The notes under the pieces are model-generated. The model was not told where the DNA came from. It saw only the letters and a list, made by a program, of their open reading frames with translations, and searched no databases. A stretch of 16,178 bases of DNA from positions 1 to 16,178 of the forward strand of contig JAJRUR010000242.1 in assembly GCA_024277695.1 (NCBI GenBank), read 5' to 3'. Shown one piece after another: positions 6,680 to 14,656 of the stretch (position 1 is its first letter; every line of letters starts with the position of its first letter). The stretch is from Bacteroidota bacterium. Lineage in GTDB: Bacteria > Bacteroidota > Bacteroidia > Chitinophagales > Saprospiraceae. Made by a program: the position numbers and the translations under genes.

Positions 6680-8335
6680 TTAGTTATGAATAAAATAAGG
6701 CTCCAGTTCTTTGGAAAAATAGCGCAATGCATTTTTTACCGGCAGTGGTATCCCACCACCATGTGCACAAAGTGATCCTTGCTCTAGCGTGTCTAAGAGA
6801 TCGACAAAAAGCTGTTTGTCTATTTTTTGTCCCCTGACTATGGCACCTTCCAAAAGCTCTTGCCCTCGTTTTGTTCCTAATCGACAAGGAAAACATTTTC
6901 CACAACTCTCATACTGCGCAAAATCAAATAAGTGCTCTAAATATTTGATCATTTCAAAGCCCTCCGGAATACACACGATAGATGCATGACCTAGTAAGAA
7001 ACCATTTCTTGCAAAAGACTCAAAATCTACAGTCAGCTCATCTATTTTATCTACAGGTACGATACCTCCTAAGGGACCACCGATCTGCATCGCTTTGACT
7101 GCTGTCCTAAACCCTCCGCCCATCTCATCTATTACAGTGCGCAAGGGAGTACCCATTTCTACTTCTACTATTCCCGGTACATTAAAAAAACTGTCTAGAC
7201 TGATGAGTTTAGTGCCACTAGACTTTTCCGTGCCCAAGCTTCGATAACTTTCGCCTCCATTTTTGAGGATATAGTGCAGCGAGGCCAGTGTTTCTACATT
7301 ATTGACTACTGTAGGCTTATTAAATAAACCCTCGACAGTCGGATAGGGTGGACGTGTACGTACTTCCGGGCGTTGACCTTCGATCGAATTGATCAGGGCT
7401 GTCTCTTCGCCACAGATATAGGCACCTTGCGCTTTGATTATTTTAAACCCAAAATTGATGCCGCTTCCGCGAATGTCTGCACCTAGAAGATCTAAGTTTT
7501 GAAGCTCTTCTATGGCTTTTTGGACTTGATCTACAGACTCCGGATATTCTGCTCTGATGTATAAAATACCCCAAGATGCCCCTACTAATATACCTGCAAT
7601 CATCATCCCTTGAAGCACAGCATGGCTACGCTCCTCTAAGAGATAGCGGTCAGAATATGCACCCGGATCACCCTCGTCAGCATTGCATATTATAAATTTG
7701 AGATCCGCCGCTACATCACGGCATATCTGTAATTTCAAACCTATGGGGAAACCGGCACCACCACGTCCTCTCAAACCGGAGGACTTGATATCTTCAAGGG
7801 CTTTATCCAAATTTTTACTGTCGATCAAACGGATAAGTGGCTCATAGAAACTTTTGAGATCGCCTATCTCTTGGGTCAATAACTCTACATTTGCCTTGAC
7901 AGAATAACTATCTCTGTTTTTTTGGCTTTGGCCAATGATTTTTTCGATGTCCGTAAGGTCACTGCCGGAATAATTCTTGCCATCGATATGAAAAGCTGCA
8001 TTTTCATGACATCTTCCCAGGCAGGTCATATGTCCTATTTGTGTGGAGTCAAAATGTCGGCTTAAAGCCTTGTGGACAGCTTTTTGTGTGCCGGCACAAA
8101 GACAAGCACTTCCATTGCATACGTAGGCCTTCTTCCCTTGATTCTCTGCTTTCATAAAGTCATAAAAACTTGCTGCGCCATAGGTGCTGGCACTACCGAT
8201 TAGAAAATCATCTGCCAGTTGTTGGAGTAGTTTGGGATCAGCCCTGCCTGTTTCGACAGCTGTGCGGCTGATGCGCTCAAATAATCCATCGATGATTCCT
8301 TGACGAAGGGAGAGTTCACTTAGATTTTTAGACAT
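6680..8335 (-). CDS. fdsB: Formate dehydrogenase diaphorase subunit, NuoE-NuoF fusion
   Basis: A 551-residue NAD-reducing partner of the formate dehydrogenase alpha subunit. Residues about 8-135 are a NuoE-like thioredoxin-fold domain with the full [2Fe-2S] set C73-x4-C78 and C105-x3-C109. The rest is NuoF-like: Gly-Leu-Arg-Gly-Arg-Gly-Gly-Ala-Gly-Phe-Pro (NADH/FMN site), Cys-Asn-Ala-Asp-Glu-Gly-Asp-Pro-Gly-Ala (FMN site), Gly-Glu-Glu-Thr-Ala-Leu, and the [4Fe-4S] ligands C478-x2-C481-x2-C484 and C523. It would take electrons from the alpha subunit and reduce NAD+. I chose the ATG at 8335 (Met-Ser-Lys-Asn-Leu) because it opens directly into the NuoE fold; an in-frame ATG at 8371 would add 12 residues and cannot be excluded. 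HoxF of hydrogenases and free complex I subunits are similar, but the adjacent Mo subunit settles the assignment. The gap to the alpha gene is 17 bases. Confidence 0.9.
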   Translation of the reverse strand: MSKNLSELSLRQGIIDGLFERISRTAVETGRADPKLLQQLADDFLIGSASTYGAASFYDFMKAENQGKKAYVCNGSACLCAGTQKAVHKALSRHFDSTQIGHMTCLGRCHENAAFHIDGKNYSGSDLTDIEKIIGQSQKNRDSYSVKANVELLTQEIGDLKSFYEPLIRLIDSKNLDKALEDIKSSGLRGRGGAGFPIGLKLQICRDVAADLKFIICNADEGDPGAYSDRYLLEERSHAVLQGMMIAGILVGASWGILYIRAEYPESVDQVQKAIEELQNLDLLGADIRGSGINFGFKIIKAQGAYICGEETALINSIEGQRPEVRTRPPYPTVEGLFNKPTVVNNVETLASLHYILKNGGESYRSLGTEKSSGTKLISLDSFFNVPGIVEVEMGTPLRTVIDEMGGGFRTAVKAMQIGGPLGGIVPVDKIDELTVDFESFARNGFLLGHASIVCIPEGFEMIKYLEHLFDFAQYESCGKCFPCRLGTKRGQELLEGAIVRGQKIDKQLFVDLLDTLEQGSLCAHGGGIPLPVKNALRYFSKELEPYFIHN

Positions 8336-8517
8336 AATTGTTTTTGATATTCGTAGGTGAATATACGTCATTTTTTTGAAAGTCTTACAACTGAGATACC
8401 TAAATAATCAAAATAAAGCAGGGTTTCTTTCTGTTCGTACATCGAAGGCTGGTCTGGAACTGTTATTTTTTATATCTTTGTATCCCGTAACGTGCTCATA
8501 AAAATAAATAGCTCAAC
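8336..8517. other. Divergent intergenic region between the fds operon and pyrG
   Basis: This gap must carry promoters for both directions. A clear -7 box for pyrG is present at 8473-8480. On the minus strand I saw only an imperfect TATTTTG near 8417-8423 without a -33 partner, so the fds promoter is not assigned. I found no convincing inverted repeat for an FNR/CRP-type regulator. Confidence 0.4.
8473..8480 (+). promoter_or_regulatory. Bacteroidota -7 box (TATCTTTG) for pyrG
   Basis: TATCTTTG matches TAnnTTTG exactly and lies 38 bases before the pyrG ATG, giving a predicted leader of about 30 bases. The -33 TTG is not clear; CTGG at 8449-8452 is at about the right distance but imperfect. Confidence 0.5.
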
Positions 8518-10176
8518 ATGGCCAAATACATTTTTGTTACGGGAGGTGTAACTTCTTCACTAGGCAAAGGCATTATTGCCGCTTCTTTGGCCAAATTGCT
8601 CCAAGCAAGAGGTTATCGCGTCAGCATTCAGAAGCTGGATCCTTATATCAATGTGGACCCAGGCACACTCAACCCATACGAACATGGAGAGTGTTATGTG
8701 ACCGAAGATGGTGCAGAGACAGACTTGGACTTGGGGCATTATGAGCGCTTTCTGAATCGTCCGACATCACAAGCCAATAATGTCACTACAGGAGGCATCT
8801 ATCAATCGGTTATCCATAAAGAACGCCAAGGGATGTACCTGGGCAGAACCGTTCAGGTCATTCCACACATCACCGATGAGATCAAAGAGCGTGTACAGAT
8901 GTTGGGATCGACTGGCAATTATGATGTTGTGATCACCGAAATTGGTGGTACGGTAGGGGACATCGAATCTCTTCCTTTTATAGAGGCCTTACGGCAAATG
9001 CGTCAGGAGCTGGGTCAGCAAAATTGTTTGGTGATTCACTTGACTTTGATTCCCTATTTGAGTGCCGCTAAGGAATTAAAAACCAAACCGACACAACACT
9101 CCGTTAAGCAGTTACTGGCTCTAGGTGTCCAACCGGATATCCTCGTTTGTAGAACCGAACACCATCTCAGTCAGTCCATACGTACTAAACTGGCGCTGTT
9201 TTGTAATGTAAAAAAAGAAGCAGTCATTGAGGCCATCGATGCAGATACTATTTATGATGTACCCTTGCTTATGCACAAAGAAAATCTAGATGCTCAAGTA
9301 CTGAGGATGATGGGGCTCGATGACAGTCAAATCCCCAATCTCTATAGTTGGAAAGAATTCTTGGGTCGATTAAAAAATCCGGTACACGAGGTGTCGATCG
9401 GCCTTGTAGGCAAATACAATGAACTTCCGGATGCCTATAAGTCTATTCACGAATCTTTTGTACACGCTGGAGCAGCCCACGAGACGAGCATCCGTATCGT
9501 CCCTATCCACGCTGTAGATCTCGAAAGAACTAAGGACATAGCGCATGTATTTGATGGTTTGGACGGAATCTTGGTCGCCCCGGGTTTCGGTGAGCGAGGT
9601 ATCGAAGGAAAATTACGCGCAATACAGTTTGCACGCGAAAATCTGATCCCCTTTTTCGGCATCTGTCTGGGCATGCAATGTGCTGTAGTTGAGTTTGCAC
9701 GAAATGTACTCAAATTGAATGGAGCAGCTTCTACTGAAGTTGACCCGCAAACAAAATATCCGGTCATCGATCTGATGACCGACCAAAAAAACATAACCGA
9801 CAAAGGGGGAACTATGCGTCTTGGAGCCTATCCATGTCAGCTCAGACCGGGCTCTCTGGCAGCTGAAATCTATCAGAGCGAATTGATCTCTGAACGCCAC
9901 CGCCATCGCTATGAATTTAATAATGTCTTTAGAGACCAATTTATAGATGCCGGAATGGATATGTCCGGTATCCACCCCGAGTTGGACTTGGTAGAAATCA
10001 TCGAATTACGCAATCATCCATATTTTCTTGGATGCCAGTTTCACCCTGAACTCAAATCCACCGTAGAAAACCCTCATCCCCTGTTTTTGGCCTTTATACA
10101 GGCTGCACGCTCAAAAAAAGAATCCGGCAGATCAGACAGAATATCTAAGCCCAAAAAACAAAATGCGAAAACTTAA
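8518..10176 (+). CDS. pyrG: CTP synthase (glutamine hydrolysing)
   Basis: A 552-residue CTP synthase, which aminates UTP to CTP using ATP and glutamine as the last step of pyrimidine nucleotide synthesis in the cytoplasm. The N-terminal synthetase domain starts with the P-loop region Gly-Gly-Val-Thr-Ser-Ser-Leu-Gly-Lys-Gly (residues 9-18) and the highly conserved Lys-Leu-Asp-Pro-Tyr-Ile-Asn-Val-Asp-Pro-Gly segment. The C-terminal class I glutamine amidotransferase domain has the catalytic triad C383 (Gly-Ile-Cys-Leu-Gly-Met), H509 and E511 (Phe-His-Pro-Glu). Length matches the family apart from a short lysine/serine-rich tail after about residue 532. The downstream RNA methyltransferase start lies inside the last codons (14-base overlap). 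A good -7 box precedes it. Confidence 0.98.
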   Translation: MAKYIFVTGGVTSSLGKGIIAASLAKLLQARGYRVSIQKLDPYINVDPGTLNPYEHGECYVTEDGAETDLDLGHYERFLNRPTSQANNVTTGGIYQSVIHKERQGMYLGRTVQVIPHITDEIKERVQMLGSTGNYDVVITEIGGTVGDIESLPFIEALRQMRQELGQQNCLVIHLTLIPYLSAAKELKTKPTQHSVKQLLALGVQPDILVCRTEHHLSQSIRTKLALFCNVKKEAVIEAIDADTIYDVPLLMHKENLDAQVLRMMGLDDSQIPNLYSWKEFLGRLKNPVHEVSIGLVGKYNELPDAYKSIHESFVHAGAAHETSIRIVPIHAVDLERTKDIAHVFDGLDGILVAPGFGERGIEGKLRAIQFARENLIPFFGICLGMQCAVVEFARNVLKLNGAASTEVDPQTKYPVIDLMTDQKNITDKGGTMRLGAYPCQLRPGSLAAEIYQSELISERHRHRYEFNNVFRDQFIDAGMDMSGIHPELDLVEIIELRNHPYFLGCQFHPELKSTVENPHPLFLAFIQAARSKKESGRSDRISKPKKQNAKT

Positions 10177-10690
10177 ACTCAAAGAACTCGACAGACTCTC
10201 CGTCGATGCATATCGCAAACTTCAGAAATGGCCCATTGAAATTGTTTTAGACAATATACGCAGCGGACATAACGTAGGATCGGTTTTTAGAACGGCGGAT
10301 GCTTTTAAAATACACCGAATCATACTCTGTGGCATCACCCCCAAACCCCTGCACCAGGAAATATTTAAAACAGCTATCGGAGCCGAACAGTCGGTAGAAT
10401 GGGTCTATTCCACAAATATTTTTGAGGACATTTCCGCCAAAAAAAATAAGGGTTGGACAATCATTGGAGTCGAACAAACAGATCAATCCATCTTGATTCC
10501 TAGCGATACACTCGCCTCAACTGCTAAAATAGTGCTCATCTTTGGAAATGAAGTCGATGGCATAAGCGAGGAATTGCTCCCCCTTCTCGATATGGCTATC
10601 GAAGTACCTCAATTTGGTACTAAACATTCCCTCAATGTATCTGTCTGTGCCGGAATTATCTTGTGGGAGATCGTAAGAAAATGGACTTAA
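10163..10690 (+). CDS. SpoU/TrmH-family RNA 2'-O-methyltransferase
   Basis: A 175-residue member of the SPOUT superfamily that transfers a methyl group from SAM to a ribose in tRNA or rRNA. The three SpoU motifs are in order: Asn-Ile-Arg-Ser-x2-Asn-Val-Gly-Ser-x-Phe-Arg-Thr-Ala-Asp-Ala-Phe (N31 to F48, with the catalytic-type Arg43), Ile-Phe-Gly-Asn-Glu-Val-Asp-Gly-Ile-Ser (around 126-135), and Ser-Leu-Asn-Val-Ser-Val near residues 158-163. It has only the catalytic knot domain plus a short N-terminal helix, like TrmL-size proteins, without the L30e-like RNA-binding domain of TrmH/RlmB, so the target cannot be named. The ATG lies 14 bases inside pyrG in another frame, pointing to co-transcription and coupled translation. 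Confidence 0.9.
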   Translation: MRKLKLKELDRLSVDAYRKLQKWPIEIVLDNIRSGHNVGSVFRTADAFKIHRIILCGITPKPLHQEIFKTAIGAEQSVEWVYSTNIFEDISAKKNKGWTIIGVEQTDQSILIPSDTLASTAKIVLIFGNEVDGISEELLPLLDMAIEVPQFGTKHSLNVSVCAGIILWEIVRKWT

Positions 10691-10829
10691 TGCATTGGGG
10701 TCGATTCAGTCGCTTCCGGTCTTAATCAGATTCCCGTCAGTATTTTTTATGATTCTATTTGGCAGAAGAAAAAAATGCAACAAATGGGACGGCAACGACG
10801 TTCATCCTTCATCAAAAAAATACAAAAAT

Positions 10830-11603
10830 ATGCAATTGAATAAAAAAATCTATTGGACACTTATAGCAGGAATCGCTCTTTTTGGCTTGTCGCTTTCTTC
10901 TTGTGGAGATGATATGGATCAGCTCGGAGCACTTAAGCTCAATTTTAAACTTAACTATCAAGGTCAGCCATTGGTCATGACCCCAAACCAAGTCGACTTT
11001 AATGGAATACCCTTCAAAGTATCCAGAGTGAGTTTCTTTATTTCTGAAATGAAACTGTCCGGAACTGAGGGGCAAGTGGATCTCAAAGAAGTAGATTATA
11101 TCAATCTGACAGATAGTCACGCCGACCTGGCCGCAGCCCAAAAAGGATATGACTATCTGATAAATGATGTCCCGATCGGTCAGTACAATACGATCAGTTT
11201 TAATCTGGGACTGACGGATGAAATGAACGCCAAAGCACCTAGTGACTACTCGGCAGGAAGCATTTTAGCTGACCAATCCGAGTACTGTGCTGACTGGGGA
11301 AGCTATATTTATATCAAGATCGAAGGTCTTATGGATTTTGATGGCGATGGCATATTTAATGATGGTATCACCATGCATCTGGGCTCCAACGATGCTATGG
11401 TAGCCAAGCAATATGATCATGCTATCACCATAAAGGATAAAGAAGAGACACAACTCAATTTTACTTTAGATCTGTACAAGGTTTTTGATGACGGATCGAC
11501 GGTTTATGACTTTGAGAAATACCCTCGAACCCATACACTGGACTTAATCGAACAGATTAAGTTCGTAGCTCAGGGAGTAGGAAGGGAACTGCAACTCAAC
11601 TAG
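10830..11603 (+). CDS. MbnP-like lipoprotein (putative copper-family protein)
   Basis: A 257-residue exported lipoprotein. The signal peptide ends in Leu-Ser-Ser-Cys with the lipidated Cys at 25, followed by Gly-Asp-Asp, a composition common in surface lipoproteins of this phylum. The mature part follows the MbnP family pattern as I know it: a strand with Phe-Phe-Ile-Ser-Glu-Met-Lys-Leu, a Gly-Gln-Tyr-Asn-x-Ile-x-Phe-Asn-Leu-Gly segment, an Asp-Trp-Gly-Ser-Tyr stretch (W156), a Lys-Ile-Glu-Gly motif and His-Leu-Gly (H183). MbnP proteins are periplasmic partners of di-haem MbnH enzymes and are linked to copper handling; copper binding here is inference. A DFDGDGIFND segment (residues 169-178) resembles a calcium-binding loop. 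An in-frame TTG at 10695 would add 45 residues before the signal peptide, so ATG 10830 is preferred. No MbnH-like gene is adjacent. Confidence 0.75.
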   Translation: MQLNKKIYWTLIAGIALFGLSLSSCGDDMDQLGALKLNFKLNYQGQPLVMTPNQVDFNGIPFKVSRVSFFISEMKLSGTEGQVDLKEVDYINLTDSHADLAAAQKGYDYLINDVPIGQYNTISFNLGLTDEMNAKAPSDYSAGSILADQSEYCADWGSYIYIKIEGLMDFDGDGIFNDGITMHLGSNDAMVAKQYDHAITIKDKEETQLNFTLDLYKVFDDGSTVYDFEKYPRTHTLDLIEQIKFVAQGVGRELQLN

Positions 11604-11670
11604 TCTCCTTTTCGCCCTTACTTGATTTGTACATTCTAAGACAATACTGCATATATTAGTGCTTATATAG

Positions 11671-11701
11671 TTGAAGACATTGGGTAGAATATTGTATCTT
11701 G
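11671..11701 (+). promoter_or_regulatory. Possible promoter of the metalloprotease gene
   Basis: TTG at 11671-11673 is followed after 21 bases by TATCTTG (11695-11701), one base short of the TAnnTTTG -7 consensus. The spacing fits the usual 17-23 bases and the box lies 32 bases before the ATG at 11734. The imperfect -7 keeps confidence low. Confidence 0.3.
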
Positions 11702-11733
11702 TGCATTAGATCTAAAAAATCAAAGCATTGCAT

Positions 11734-12666
11734 ATGTCTAGACACATAGCTTACAGTATTTTGTTCGTCGTATTGCATCTGATCACCCATTTACTCTCTG
11801 CCCAAGTACTAGAGACTAAAAATTGGTGCCTTTCCAAATGCAATATCGCCGGTGATGAAAAAGAGAATACTAAGTTGGTCTTTATGCAGGCTCAAAATGA
11901 AGCTATAAAGAATAGCGTTGCATTTAGATCATCGATACGCTTTCCATTACGTATAGGAATAGTACAGCAAGATTCTGTCGAAGTAGAACTCAAAGAAATC
12001 ACAGTGAGGAGGGCAATCGATCAGCTGAACGAAGCTTTTAGCGGAGGCGGCATTGTGTTTTATATCGATCGGGTCGATGTCATTCTTTCACCCCTGCATA
12101 TCGAAGACTTGAGCCCGGACCATTACGCAGCGTATAATGATTTTTCAGACCAATACGATCTACCCAATACGATAAGTCTTTATATTTTTGATACGAAACA
12201 AGATTTTTGCAAAATAGGTCCGGAGCGTATTCGTTGCGGTAAACTGAGTGGATTTTCTTATGTCTTATCCAGACGTACTAATAATGTTGTCCTTACACGC
12301 TTTGACCTCGATGATCAAAAAATAGTCGTCCACGAGTTTGGACATTTTTTTGGATTGTATCACACTTTTGAAGAAGTCCAATTCGGAAAAGACGAATTTG
12401 CTCCGGGCGATTGTGAGATCAAAGGAGATTGTATCTGTGATACACCACCGGATCCATCCCCGATTTTTGAAGTGTATGTCAATTACTCTAATTGTGAAAT
12501 GGTAGGACTTCAGGCAGAATCCGGCGATCCGTACAAACCGGATTTGCGTAATTATATGGCCTATTATAAACCCTGCTATCTCAAAACCTACCGCTTTAGC
12601 CCTCATCAGTTGCTGGTAATGAAGACCGCAGCCCTGTCAGAGATAAGAAGTTTTCTGAGTAGATAG
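11734..12666 (+). CDS. Secreted zinc metalloprotease, M43 (pappalysin-like) family
   Basis: A 310-residue exported metallopeptidase. Residues 1-23 are a signal peptide ending Leu-Leu-Ser-Ala before Gln24. The metzincin zinc site HExxHxxGxxH is complete: H200, E201, H204, G207, H210. Downstream are a Gly-Asp-Cys-Ile-Cys-Asp-Thr-Pro-Pro segment and the Met-turn Asn-Tyr-Met-Ala-Tyr (M275) with a following Cys, both typical of M43. Residues 35-110 form an N-terminal region without a motif I recognise. There is no C-terminal type IX secretion domain, PKD or fibronectin module, so the mature enzyme is a bare catalytic domain likely periplasmic or released. An in-frame TTG two codons upstream (11728) is less likely than the ATG. 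Nearest genes are other envelope proteins, with gaps of 130 and 81 bases. The substrate is unknown. Confidence 0.85.
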   Translation: MSRHIAYSILFVVLHLITHLLSAQVLETKNWCLSKCNIAGDEKENTKLVFMQAQNEAIKNSVAFRSSIRFPLRIGIVQQDSVEVELKEITVRRAIDQLNEAFSGGGIVFYIDRVDVILSPLHIEDLSPDHYAAYNDFSDQYDLPNTISLYIFDTKQDFCKIGPERIRCGKLSGFSYVLSRRTNNVVLTRFDLDDQKIVVHEFGHFFGLYHTFEEVQFGKDEFAPGDCEIKGDCICDTPPDPSPIFEVYVNYSNCEMVGLQAESGDPYKPDLRNYMAYYKPCYLKTYRFSPHQLLVMKTAALSEIRSFLSR

Positions 12667-12747
12667 TCCGGAGAAATACTGCAGATAGAGCAGTGGATTA
12701 TTAGGGCATACCCAACCTTTTGCGGAGAAAATATCGTCTATGTAGGT

Positions 12748-13251
12748 ATGAAGAGGATATCAGGCATTTTATACCATACATTTCCACAAGGGTGGAGCAA
12801 CATTTCTTGGGCCATGGTTCTATTCTTCTGGACATTTGCCACTATATCTTGTGGTGATGATCTCTCCTTTAGCCATCTCAAAACCGTAGAGATTGGTTTT
12901 ATCCAACTCGATGTTCCCGACTATTTCGATCTATATGCAAAGCAGGGAATAGATTCTCAGGTAGGTGCTTTGTTTGGTTGGAAAAGTGCAATAGATATTT
13001 CCTATGACTTCGGTAAGTATGGAAAACCTTTTGATAAACCCTTGCCTGACCAAGGAGTACTCTTGACAGATACTTTAGGTACGCTAATACGTCAAATCTT
13101 AATCTCTGAGGACAGTATGAACGACCTCACCGGCGTATTCATTATAGATCTGAACAAGGATTCAAGTGTAAAACTTTGGACTAGAAATCTCAGTCAAGAT
13201 CAACAGGCTTTAGTAGTAAAAATATTCAAATCAACTCGGGCTATAGACTGA
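12748..13251 (+). CDS. Small lipoprotein of unknown function
   Basis: A 167-residue protein I do not recognise. A hydrophobic segment at residues 21-34 ends in Thr-Ile-Ser-Cys with Gly-Asp-Asp after the Cys (C35), so it reads as a lipoprotein, although the lipobox is weak at -3 and the n-region is long. An in-frame ATG at 12814 (Met-Val-Leu-Phe-Phe) would leave a short signal peptide starting right at the hydrophobic core and could be the true start. The mature part is about 130 residues, has no further Cys, and alternates polar and hydrophobic residues as in a small alpha/beta domain. The LVIVD lipoprotein gene follows after 33 bases, so the two are probably co-transcribed and may work together. 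Confidence 0.65.
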   Translation: MKRISGILYHTFPQGWSNISWAMVLFFWTFATISCGDDLSFSHLKTVEIGFIQLDVPDYFDLYAKQGIDSQVGALFGWKSAIDISYDFGKYGKPFDKPLPDQGVLLTDTLGTLIRQILISEDSMNDLTGVFIIDLNKDSSVKLWTRNLSQDQQALVVKIFKSTRAID

Positions 13252-13284
13252 TATATACATTAAAAAAATAACCAAACCAGGATT

Positions 13285-14577
13285 ATGAAAAACACATTTG
13301 GAATTTTTATCACGCTCATCTTATTCGCCACACTATTTCAGTCCTGTATTGAGGATAGCTGTACCGATAAGATTACCTTGACCATCTATGAGCCAATCTA
13401 TGAGGATATCGCTACTGTACGAAACAATGTAAAAATAGGAGAGGCGAGCACTATAGGAGCAACAGGCGCTCTTTATTATTACGAAGACTACTTGCTCATC
13501 AATGAACCCGGGATTGGTATCCATATTTATGACAATCGTGACAAAACCAATCCAATCAACTTATCAACCATCGAAGCACAAGGAAGTGCTAGTTTGGCCA
13601 TCAGAAATAATCGACTCTATTTTGACAATTTTATGGATCTGTATGTCTTTGATGTTTCGGATATGAGCAATCCCAAGTTTGTACATCGTATGGATGATGT
13701 GTTCAATGGGCACTACGTAACAAGAGATGGAAAAATAGTAATTGACTATACCAGCTACAAAAAAGAAGTTCAGTACGATTGCGATAGAGGTACATGGATT
13801 GGTGTAGATTTTGGGCCGGATGTACTCATTTCCGGTCAGAATCGATTCTTTTCCTTAGAAAGTTTCGATGGTGTAGCAAACAATTCTCCCTCCATAAACA
13901 AAAGTAATAATACTGTAGGTGTCGGAGGTTCTTTGGCTCGTTTTACCATAGCTTTCGACCGACTTTATGTAGTCGAATTGCACGGGCTAAAAGTATTTAG
14001 TTTGGAGCAGGCTGATAATCCCCAATCCGTCAATGAGATCAATCTGGGCTGGGGTATTGAAACCATTTTTCCTTATAAATCCAATCTCTTCATAGGCGCA
14101 CGTACAGGTATGTTTATTTTTGATGCATCCAATCGAGATGCTCCGGTGTTGCTCTCCAGATTTGCCCATGCCAATGTATGTGATCCCGTATTTGCAACAG
14201 AAAATCGGGCATACGTAACCTTGCGCAACGGCACCGAATGCGAAGGTTTTACGAATGAGCTCAACGTCCTGGACATCACCGAACTCAGAAGCCCGATATT
14301 ACTTAAAAAATATGCATTAACCAATCCTCGTGGGTTAAGTGTTAGAGGAGATATTCTATATATCTGTGACGGCCCGGACGGACTCAAAGTTTTTGATAGA
14401 TCTGACGATTACAAGATTGATAAAAATCAGTTGAGTCAAAAAAAGATTTTAGCCAATGACGTGATCTCGCTGAGTCAAAATCATCTGTTAGTCATCGGAG
14501 ATGAAGGATTATATCAGTACGATAGTTCTAATCCGCTAGATCTTAAAGAATTGAGTTTTATAGCCATAGTTAAGTAG
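13285..14577 (+). CDS. LVIVD-repeat beta-propeller lipoprotein
   Basis: A 430-residue exported lipoprotein with a clean lipobox, Leu-Phe-Gln-Ser-Cys (C21), followed by Ile-Glu-Asp. At least five LVIVD-type blades can be seen, each with a hydrophobic strand then Asp-x-Ser/Thr and a Asn-Pro or similar turn: residues 119-133 (Leu-Tyr-Val-Phe-Asp-Val-Ser), 235-248, 276-288 (Met-Phe-Ile-Phe-Asp-Ala-Ser), 326-338 (Leu-Asn-Val-Leu-Asp-Ile) and 367-375. These should close into a beta-propeller on the cell surface or in the periplasm, a shape usually used for protein or ligand binding. Landmarks Gly-Gly-Ser-Leu-Ala-Arg-Phe-Thr-Ile and Cys-Asp-Pro-Val-Phe match a Bacteroidota group known to me only by its repeats. 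It forms a likely operon with the preceding lipoprotein and ends 12 bases before a strong terminator stem. The ligand is unknown. Confidence 0.85.
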   Translation: MKNTFGIFITLILFATLFQSCIEDSCTDKITLTIYEPIYEDIATVRNNVKIGEASTIGATGALYYYEDYLLINEPGIGIHIYDNRDKTNPINLSTIEAQGSASLAIRNNRLYFDNFMDLYVFDVSDMSNPKFVHRMDDVFNGHYVTRDGKIVIDYTSYKKEVQYDCDRGTWIGVDFGPDVLISGQNRFFSLESFDGVANNSPSINKSNNTVGVGGSLARFTIAFDRLYVVELHGLKVFSLEQADNPQSVNEINLGWGIETIFPYKSNLFIGARTGMFIFDASNRDAPVLLSRFAHANVCDPVFATENRAYVTLRNGTECEGFTNELNVLDITELRSPILLKKYALTNPRGLSVRGDILYICDGPDGLKVFDRSDDYKIDKNQLSQKKILANDVISLSQNHLLVIGDEGLYQYDSSNPLDLKELSFIAIVK

Positions 14578-14589
14578 AATTCATCCTAT

Positions 14590-14635
14590 GCTCGCCTCGA
14601 CATATTGCGATTTTGTCGGGGTGAGCTTTTTTTTT
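14590..14635 (+). terminator. Strong intrinsic terminator after the LVIVD gene
   Basis: GCTCGCCTCGACA (14590-14602) pairs along all 13 bases with TGTCGGGGTGAGC (14614-14626), with two G-T pairs, around an 11-base loop, and is followed directly by nine T residues (14627-14635). The next start codon is only 21 bases past the T-run, leaving no room for a normal promoter in between. Confidence 0.9.
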
Positions 14636-14656
14636 AAAAAAAACATTTGACAAATA

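Noticed and set aside
3942..8335. Complex I (NuoEFG) or NAD-hydrogenase (HoxFU) genes
   Set aside because: The large subunit has a complete molybdopterin domain with the Arg-Val-Cys-His ligand site, and no other complex I or hydrogenase subunit is nearby.
10754..10761. TCTATTTG as a -7 box for the MbnP-like gene
   Set aside because: It misses the conserved A of TAnnTTTG and has no TTG at -33; no promoter is assigned in 10691-10829.
10695..10829. Upstream extension of the MbnP-like gene from a TTG
   Set aside because: It would place 45 basic, low-information residues before a normal lipoprotein signal peptide that starts at ATG 10830.
14642..14649. AACATTTG as a promoter for the Cys-rich lipoprotein copy A
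   Set aside because: The first T of the consensus is missing, the nearest upstream TTG is 26 bases away inside the terminator, and transcription would start at the ATG itself.
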